Part shown: positions 59,168 through 64,000 of the stretch, one piece after another | How the letters are laid out: each line of letters opens with the position of its first letter | Numbering within the stretch: position 1 is the first letter of the stretch | Assembly: GCF_004000825.1 (NCBI RefSeq) | Contig: NZ_BILZ01000008.1 | Location: forward strand, 62,001 to 126,000 | DNA length: 64,000 nt | Direction: 5' to 3' | Origin: Paenibacillus kobensis NBRC 15729 | GTDB lineage: Bacteria; Bacillota; Bacilli; Paenibacillales; Paenibacillaceae | Notes under the pieces: generated by a model | What the model saw: only the letters and a program-made list of their open reading frames with translations | Databases searched by the model: none | Told to the model about the DNA's origin: nothing | Made by a program: the position numbers and the translations under genes

Positions 59168-60316
59168 TTACCGCATCCTTTCTTGGTGGCGAGCCGTCAG
59201 AGTTTCTTTAGCCGAATCGAGCAGCAACCGGATTTGATCGTTGCAAATGCTGAAGTAGATCCGCTTATCATTGGAAAGGTTCGCATCGATCTGGATAATA
59301 TCCAGCGCCAGCAAGAAACCGGTGTGGTAAGTAACAGCCCCTGGCGTTATACTCAGTTCATCTGCCAACTCTTTACCAAATCGCGGCCGTTCCTGCAGCA
59401 GACGCAGCATCTCCAGTCTCCGCTTGTCCGCAAGCGCCTTGAACAGCCGCTCCAATTGTTCCATATCCGCAACTGGGCCGAAATACCGGTCATTCTGACT
59501 GCCAATAACGGCCCAATCATACTCCTCGCCCGGCTCAAAAATTGCGCTGCCGACCTGTTGAATGGCGCTGACATGAAATCGTGTAGACTTCTTCAATAAC
59601 GAGACATCGGTCTTAAATACCCGTCTCAGAAAATCCGAATTCTGTTCGAACGCGAGTTGGTACCGCTCTGCCGATTCCATCGCCTCGTCACGCAATTGCT
59701 CCGCTAGCTGACGAAACACTTTCGAATAGAAGCTCCGAATGAGCAGCATATACCGGTCCTTGGTCTCATCCGGATTGTCCATACATTCAAGCAGCAGCTG
59801 CCGCTTTCTCTCCAAATCTTCGCTCAGGGACGTTAATTCGGATATACGAAGCCGAAGCTTCTTTCCGTCGGCCGACAGCGACTCCCAGCTTTCGTCCCCG
59901 AGCAATTGAGCCCATTGTTCCAAGAATAAGCCAGGAACCATGTTGCGGATGATTTCCTCGGCTGGTATATCATCCAGCCTTTCGATCCAATGCTCCGCGC
60001 TTTCTTCATCAGAGTGAGCAATGATCGACATCAGAAATCCGCAGTCCAGATTGAACGGGGTCAGACTGACCGTCTGAGGATCGGTCGAATCCAACGATTC
60101 GAAGAAGAACGAGATCTCCCGCTTCAAATGAGACGATAAGGTACTAAAATGCTGCTCCGCACCGATCAGAATCCCCGTCTCCGTATCAATGTTCATTTGT
60201 TTGGCGATCCGGCGGTATTTCGGAAGGTCCGCCATCAGCTTCATCATGTTATACAGCTCGAAACATTCCGAATAGAGAAAGCGAACCGTGTGCTCTCCTG
60301 TATCTCGATCAGGCAT
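59168..60316 (-). CDS. ArsR-type winged-helix regulator with long N-terminal region
   Basis: 382 residues, far longer than the ~100 of simple ArsR proteins. The N-terminal ~270 residues are helical and unrecognised (YRRIAKQMNIDTETGILIGA, IIRNMVPGLFLEQWAQLLGD). The winged helix is C-terminal, about 290-370: FKALADKRRLEMLRLLQERP and FGKELADELSITPGAVTYHT, with recognition helix TPGAVTYHTGFLLALDI. No Cys metal site. The N-domain probably binds a ligand. Two matching AT-rich sites lie upstream. Confidence 0.88.
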   Translation of the reverse strand: MPDRDTGEHTVRFLYSECFELYNMMKLMADLPKYRRIAKQMNIDTETGILIGAEQHFSTLSSHLKREISFFFESLDSTDPQTVSLTPFNLDCGFLMSIIAHSDEESAEHWIERLDDIPAEEIIRNMVPGLFLEQWAQLLGDESWESLSADGKKLRLRISELTSLSEDLERKRQLLLECMDNPDETKDRYMLLIRSFYSKVFRQLAEQLRDEAMESAERYQLAFEQNSDFLRRVFKTDVSLLKKSTRFHVSAIQQVGSAIFEPGEEYDWAVIGSQNDRYFGPVADMEQLERLFKALADKRRLEMLRLLQERPRFGKELADELSITPGAVTYHTGFLLALDIIQIDANLSNDKRIYFSICNDQIRLLLDSAKETLTARHQERMR

Positions 60317-60337
60317 AATAGTGACCCCTCATTCCAA

Positions 60338-60386
60338 GTTTAATAATAGTTAAATGTTTACTCATTATGTTTAATTAATATTAAAC
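60338..60386. promoter_or_regulatory. Twin AT-rich operator sites before the regulator
   Basis: GTTTAATAATAGTTAAAT (60338-60355) and GTTTAATTAATATTAAAC (60369-60386) are two near-palindromes whose starts are 31 bases apart, three helical turns. The second overlaps the -10 box of the promoter, the place where an ArsR-type repressor would bind. Confidence 0.65.
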
Positions 60387-60408
60387 TTAATGTCCCTTCT
60401 TTTGTCAA
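60380..60408 (-). promoter_or_regulatory. Promoter of the regulator and exporter genes
   Basis: TTGACA (60408-60403) and TTTAAT (60385-60380), 17-nt spacer. The -10 lies within the upstream-most AT-rich operator. Confidence 0.65.
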
Positions 60409-60420
60409 CCATTGCCAAAT

Positions 60421-60455
60421 AAAAAAAGCCGCCCTCCATCCTCTGGAGAACAGCC
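60421..60455 (-). terminator. Terminator of the DUF2953 gene
   Basis: Minus strand GGCTGTTCTCCA with TGGAGGGCGGC (11 pairs, three of them G-U) and a run of seven Ts. It overlaps the DUF2953 stop codon region and sits above the regulator promoter. Confidence 0.75.
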
Positions 60456-61141
60456 TATTCCGTAACTTTAGTCGCTAACCGTCCAAGACTGCCCGTACCT
60501 GCCCGCAGTTTGCGTATGCCCATTACCAATCGGATGCCGGCTATGCCGGCTTGTCCTAACCGGATATGTGCGACGAACCGGAATTCCGATTCGATGCACA
60601 TTCGATTATACGCTGGCTGAACATCAAGCTCGGGCGGAGCACATAGATGGACAATTTGCGACGCAACACCCGCAGCCGTCGTCTTGACCGACCAGAGCAT
60701 ACCTGTCGCCATCGCCGTCCACATCGCATCGTCCGTTCCGACGAGCGTAGACCATTTAAATTGCTGTACTTTTACGTTCCTCAGCACTTGCTTGGCCAGA
60801 CCGGCAATCCCTTCAATCTGCTTCACAATTCGATTAAGCCGATTTGCAATGCCGACGACTCTCTCTGCGTTCAATTGCTCTTCTGTCTCCTCATGCCCTC
60901 GCTGATTATCGGTTTCGCTTCTGAGCTTAATGCCTCGGTTGGTCCATTCGATAACCGGCATCCGCCATTTGAGCCGGACAAGCCCGTATAGCGCCTTGAC
61001 ATGAACCTCCAGATCGTCATTGAAATTTACTTTCTTCATTTCGGTCGTGACTACGATTGGCGAGATCCACAGCAATAATCCGAGCACAAATAAAAAGCCT
61101 GCCGCGATCAACCATATCCAACCGTGAGGAAAATCCGACAT
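60455..61141 (-). CDS. DUF2953 membrane-anchored protein (YtfI-like)
   Basis: 228 residues. N-terminal membrane segment (WIWLIAAGFLFVLGLLLWIS), then a soluble DUF2953 domain with NDDLEVHVKALYGLVRLKWR, VQQFKWSTLVGTDDAMWTAM and CIESEFRFVAHIRLGQAGIA. The family's GTGDAAxTA-like loop is TLVGTDDAMWTAMATGMLWS. In Bacillus this gene (ytfI) is next to ytfJ, here separated by 3.2 kb. Probably a sporulation-related protein; function unknown. Confidence 0.85.
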   Translation of the reverse strand: MSDFPHGWIWLIAAGFLFVLGLLLWISPIVVTTEMKKVNFNDDLEVHVKALYGLVRLKWRMPVIEWTNRGIKLRSETDNQRGHEETEEQLNAERVVGIANRLNRIVKQIEGIAGLAKQVLRNVKVQQFKWSTLVGTDDAMWTAMATGMLWSVKTTAAGVASQIVHLCAPPELDVQPAYNRMCIESEFRFVAHIRLGQAGIAGIRLVMGIRKLRAGTGSLGRLATKVTE

Positions 61142-61227
61142 TTGCGGTTCCTCCGTTCCTATTCTGGAAGGCTTGCGCCTAGTTGGTTATAGTATGACCC
61201 GGCAGGCCGATCTCATTCGATCTGTAC

Positions 61228-61884
61228 TTACTCTTCACTCTCGTCCGTTGCTGCGATCTCCTTCGGGAACGACGGAATCGGCGGCACAGGCGGCAGCTCG
61301 TCGAACGTCATCTGACGGCCGTCGAACTTCTCGAACAGCATGTTTGTGCCTTCTTCCAGATCCTCTGCCGACACATTCGCAGGCTCCGGCAATGCGCTCA
61401 GAGCAGACAAGCCGAAATAATCGAGGAACGCCTTCGTCGTACCGTACAAAATCGGACGGCCGATTGCTTCCGCGCGCCCTACCTCTTCGATCAAGTCCTT
61501 GGATACGAGCGATTGAATAGCGCGGTCGCTTTTCACCCCGCGAATTTCCTCAATATCAACGCGCGTAATCGGCTGTTTGTACGCCACGATCGACAACGTC
61601 TCCAGCGCAGCCTGCGATAGACTGGCACGGGAAGGCGAATAAGCCATCCGTTCAAAATACAGCGCATGCTCTTGATGTGTCGTCATCCGGTAAGCGCCGG
61701 CAACCTCCGTAATTTGAACGCCTCTAGCTTCACGTTTCAAATCGCACTTCAAGTCATAGACGAGTTCTCCTGCAAGATCCGTGTCCACTTGTAATATTTC
61801 TGCAAGCTGCCTGGCGTTCAAGCCGTCTTCTCCGGCCATGAACAACAAGCCCTCAATAATCGATTTGTACCTCTGATAGTCCAT
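61228..61884 (-). CDS. scpB: Segregation and condensation protein B
   Basis: Winged-helix subunit of the SMC-ScpAB condensin. 218 residues. IIEGLLFMAGEDGLNARQLA, LSQAALETLSIVAYKQPITR and VDIEEIRGVKSDRAIQSLVS are diagnostic, and LIEEVGRAEAIGRPILYGTT ends the second winged helix. The C-terminal ~45 residues are acidic (EDLEEGTNMLFEKFDG). Overlaps scpA by 32 bases, so the two are coupled. Confidence 0.96.
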   Translation of the reverse strand: MDYQRYKSIIEGLLFMAGEDGLNARQLAEILQVDTDLAGELVYDLKCDLKREARGVQITEVAGAYRMTTHQEHALYFERMAYSPSRASLSQAALETLSIVAYKQPITRVDIEEIRGVKSDRAIQSLVSKDLIEEVGRAEAIGRPILYGTTKAFLDYFGLSALSALPEPANVSAEDLEEGTNMLFEKFDGRQMTFDELPPVPPIPSFPKEIAATDESEE

Positions 61885-62635
61885 TGAACGACGATTCTCC
61901 TCTCCAATGAATGACGATGTCGTCGAACGATTGATGCTGATGGCAACGAATATGCTTCATCTTCATCAGCTCCAATATCGCAAGAAACGTGACGACGATT
62001 TCGTGTCGATCCATATTTTCCCGGATGAGCTTCGAGAATCGAACCGTTTCGTACTGTTTCAGCACTTCGACAATATCCCGGATCCGGTCCTTGACCGAAA
62101 TTTCGTCCCGGCGTACCGTCGCAACGACATTGCGCCGCGCCGCCTTGCGCAAAGCCTTCTGAAACGCCTTAACCAGGTCAGAGATGTGGAGCCCCTCTAC
62201 CGGATTGGACGGCTGCTCGCGCAAGTAAGGCGTCATATCTTCCGGCTCCTTCGCGAACACGAGGCTGCGGGCGAACTCCTTGTCCCGCAGATCGGCTGCA
62301 ATGAGCTTATATTTGCGGTACTCCAACAGCCGCCGGATAAGCTCCTCCTGAGGGTCCGGACCGTCGTCCTGCCACTCGTCGAATTCGTCCAATTCGATGA
62401 CAGGCGGCTTAGGAAGCAGCTGCTTGCTCTTGATTGACAGCAAAGTTGCAGCCATGACCAGGAACTCGCTCGTTACTTCGAGCTCCAGCTCCTGCATCGC
62501 GTGCAAATATTCCATATATTGATCGGTTATCTCGCTGATGGATACTTCGTGGATGTCGATCTCAGCCTTGTCAATCAAGTGCAGCAGCAGATCGAGCGGT
62601 CCTTCGAACGATTCCAGCTTATACGTCACCGTCAC
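61853..62635 (-). CDS. scpA: Segregation and condensation protein A
   Basis: Kleisin subunit of the SMC complex. 260 residues, GTG start behind GGGAGG (8 nt). The N-terminal domain begins KLESFEGPLDLLLHLIDKAE and has VSISEITDQYMEYLHAMQEL, and the C-terminal winged helix ends with FLAILELMKMKHIRCHQHQS. Partner of scpB; the order ribH-scpA-scpB follows B. subtilis without the ribT gene that lies between there. Confidence 0.96.
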   Translation of the reverse strand: MTVTYKLESFEGPLDLLLHLIDKAEIDIHEVSISEITDQYMEYLHAMQELELEVTSEFLVMAATLLSIKSKQLLPKPPVIELDEFDEWQDDGPDPQEELIRRLLEYRKYKLIAADLRDKEFARSLVFAKEPEDMTPYLREQPSNPVEGLHISDLVKAFQKALRKAARRNVVATVRRDEISVKDRIRDIVEVLKQYETVRFSKLIRENMDRHEIVVTFLAILELMKMKHIRCHQHQSFDDIVIHWRGESSFNGLSEVQIDY

Positions 62636-62706
62636 GGCGTTGTCCTCCCGGCTGTTAGTCGGTTATGTCAATCTGGAGAACGCAGAAGCTCTCCTACTGA
62701 CCGCTA

Positions 62707-63174
62707 TTAGCCCCGCAGTTGACGCGTCAAATTCGCCATTTCGATCGCGGAAGCCGCCGATTCATAGCCTTTATTGCCTGCTTTCGTACCTGCACGCTCG
62801 ATCGCCTGCTCGATCGAATCGGTCGTCAATACGCCGAAGATCGTCGGTACGCCCGTCTTGAGCGCCGTTGCCGCTACGCCTTTAGCCGCTTCGTTGCAAA
62901 CAAAGTCAAAGTGCGGCGTTGAACCGCGGATAACCGCGCCCAGCGTAATAACAGCGTCATATTTGCCGCTCTCAGCCATCTTCTGAGTTGCAAACGGAAT
63001 TTCGAACGCACCTGGAACCCATGCGACTTCAATCTCGGAATCTTCCGCACCGTGGCGCTTCAGAGCATCCAGCGCGCCGGACAGCAGCTTCGTCGTAATA
63101 AATTCGTTGAAACGTCCAACGACGATCCCGTATTTCAAGCCTTGCGATACTAAATGTCCCTCGTAATGTTTCAT
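62707..63174 (-). CDS. ribH: 6,7-dimethyl-8-ribityllumazine synthase
   Basis: Condenses the ribityl-pyrimidine with dihydroxybutanone phosphate to lumazine, the step before riboflavin. 155 residues from the ATG at 63174 ([20 protein letters not shown]) behind [31 protein letters not shown] and [20 protein letters not shown] (the catalytic His) identify it; [20 protein letters not shown] is the last helix. It follows ribBA, which supplies both substrates' precursors. Confidence 0.97.
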   Translation of the reverse strand: MKHYEGHLVSQGLKYGIVVGRFNEFITTKLLSGALDALKRHGAEDSEIEVAWVPGAFEIPFATQKMAESGKYDAVITLGAVIRGSTPHFDFVCNEAAKGVAATALKTGVPTIFGVLTTDSIEQAIERAGTKAGNKGYESAASAIEMANLTRQLRG

Positions 63175-63253
63175 AGTTCCTCTTCCTTCCATTTATCCGA
63201 TAGTATTAGTTGGCGGCACTAGGCACCGCCGCAGCATGCCGATGTTCGTACGA

Positions 63254-64000
63254 TTACTTCTGTTGGTTAAGCTTGTTCAGCGGAACGCGCTCCACCACTT
63301 CAAGGCCGTAGCCTTCCAGCCCTTTGATTTTGCGCGGATTGTTCGTAAGCAGCTTCATTTGGCGAATGCCAAGATCTTTCAAAATTTGAGCCCCGATGCC
63401 ATATTCCCGCAAATCCGGATAAAATCCAACCTTCTTATTCGCCTCGGCCGTGTCGAATCCCTGCTCCTGAAGCTGATAAGATTTCAATTTGCTAAGAATT
63501 CCTGCTCCGCGGCCGTCTTGACGCATGTACAACAGCACGCCGTTGCCGGCTTCCTCGATCTGGCGAAGCGCCGCTTCAAGATGATCGCTGCAGTGGCAGC
63601 GCTTGGAATGGAACACATCGCCCGTCAAGCATTCCGAGTGAACGCGTACGAGCGTCGGCTTATCCGGCGAGACCGTGCCTTTCACGAACGCAAGATGCTC
63701 TTTGCCGTCAATTTGGCTCACATAGCCGAACACGTTGAAATTACCGTATTCCGTCGGCATTTTCACTTCAACTGCCCGTTCGATCAGACGTTCTTTCTCA
63801 TTCCGGTACTTGATCATATTTTCAATCGAGATCAGCTTCAAATTATGCTTTTGCTTGAACTCGACCAGATCAGGCAGCCGTGCCATCGTGCCGTCTTCTT
63901 TAATGATTTCGCAAATAACCGACGACGGTTTAGCGCCGCACATACGTGCAAGATCAATCGCCGCCTCCGTATGGCCAGCACGGCGCAGCACGCCGCCATC
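63254..64000 (-). CDS. ribBA: Riboflavin bifunctional protein RibBA, C-terminal part (runs off the window)
   Basis: The last ~248 residues are visible; the N-terminal DHBP synthase half continues past 64000. The end of that half is in [20 protein letters not shown] and [20 protein letters not shown]. The GTP cyclohydrolase II half holds the zinc cysteines in [20 protein letters not shown] and the catalytic region [19 protein letters not shown], then [16 protein letters not shown] and [29 protein letters not shown] differs from the common RQEGRGIGL. An FMN riboswitch, if present, lies outside. Confidence 0.95.
   Translation of the reverse strand, partial: DGGVLRRAGHTEAAIDLARMCGAKPSSVICEIIKEDGTMARLPDLVEFKQKHNLKLISIENMIKYRNEKERLIERAVEVKMPTEYGNFNVFGYVSQIDGKEHLAFVKGTVSPDKPTLVRVHSECLTGDVFHSKRCHCSDHLEAALRQIEEAGNGVLLYMRQDGRGAGILSKLKSYQLQEQGFDTAEANKKVGFYPDLREYGIGAQILKDLGIRQMKLLTNNPRKIKGLEGYGLEVVERVPLNKLNQQK

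Noticed and set aside
1-64000. tRNA, rRNA, CRISPR arrays, insertion sequences, prophage
   Set aside because: No rRNA-like stretches, no cloverleaf with flanking conserved bases, no repeat-spacer pattern and no transposase or integrase reading was seen on either strand.

Overview
The window reads as a chromosomal segment of an endospore-forming Firmicute, most likely Paenibacillus or a close relative. Evidence is the gene content (spoIVA, spmAB, ypeB, YtfJ, SpoVIF, HBsu, the TRAP regulator) and a gene order that follows the Bacillus subtilis trpB-to-ribBA region almost gene for gene. Nearly everything is on the minus strand. Only a polysaccharide deacetylase, an anchored protein of unknown function and serA are on the plus strand. 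I see no rRNA, tRNA, insertion sequence, prophage or CRISPR array.

Layout (minus-strand operons run from high to low coordinates). 1-7482: the aroC-aroB-aroH and trpE-D-C-F-B supra-operon with two sigma-A promoters. Its trp leader carries an array of GAG/UAG triplets and an attenuator. 7577-14232: cheR, ndk and a menaquinone block (hepS, menG, ubiA-like, ubiX-like, mqnA, hepT) with futalosine-pathway genes inserted. 15052-15867: mtrB (TRAP) and hbs. 15906-19643: a CUT2-type sugar ABC transporter inserted between hbs and spoIVA. 19750-32717: spoIVA, a YphF-like lipoprotein, two 2Fe-2S ferredoxin genes, DUF2768, SpoVIF, gpsA, plsY, der, the YIEGIA pair, a YphA-like protein, S1-like rpsA, plsC, cmk, a YpfB-like protein and a PilZ protein. 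32759-37760: ypeB (with no sleB beside it), a small Cys-pair protein, prsW, gudB, mecA. 37999-43184: deacetylase, small membrane proteins, rhodanese, and serA behind an attenuator-like leader. 43322-49104: resABCDE for cytochrome c maturation and redox control. 49109-52826: rluB, spmA/spmB, dacF. 52946-56497: a DesKR-like two-component system with an ABC-2 exporter. 56689-60455: ytfJ, then an ABC exporter with an ArsR-type regulator inserted between ytfJ and ytfI. 60455-64000: DUF2953/ytfI, scpB, scpA, ribH and the 3' part of ribBA.

Functionally, chorismate made by AroB/AroC has three fates encoded here: anthranilate (TrpE), prephenate (AroH) and futalosine-route menaquinone (MqnA). The trp branch has both halves of a TRAP circuit in the window, the RNA target and the regulator gene. 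The least explained signals are the mutually exclusive hairpins upstream of serA, the paired AT-rich operators in front of the ArsR/exporter genes, and the tandem ferredoxin pair next to sporulation genes. All functional calls come from reading sequence and family knowledge; no database search was run.
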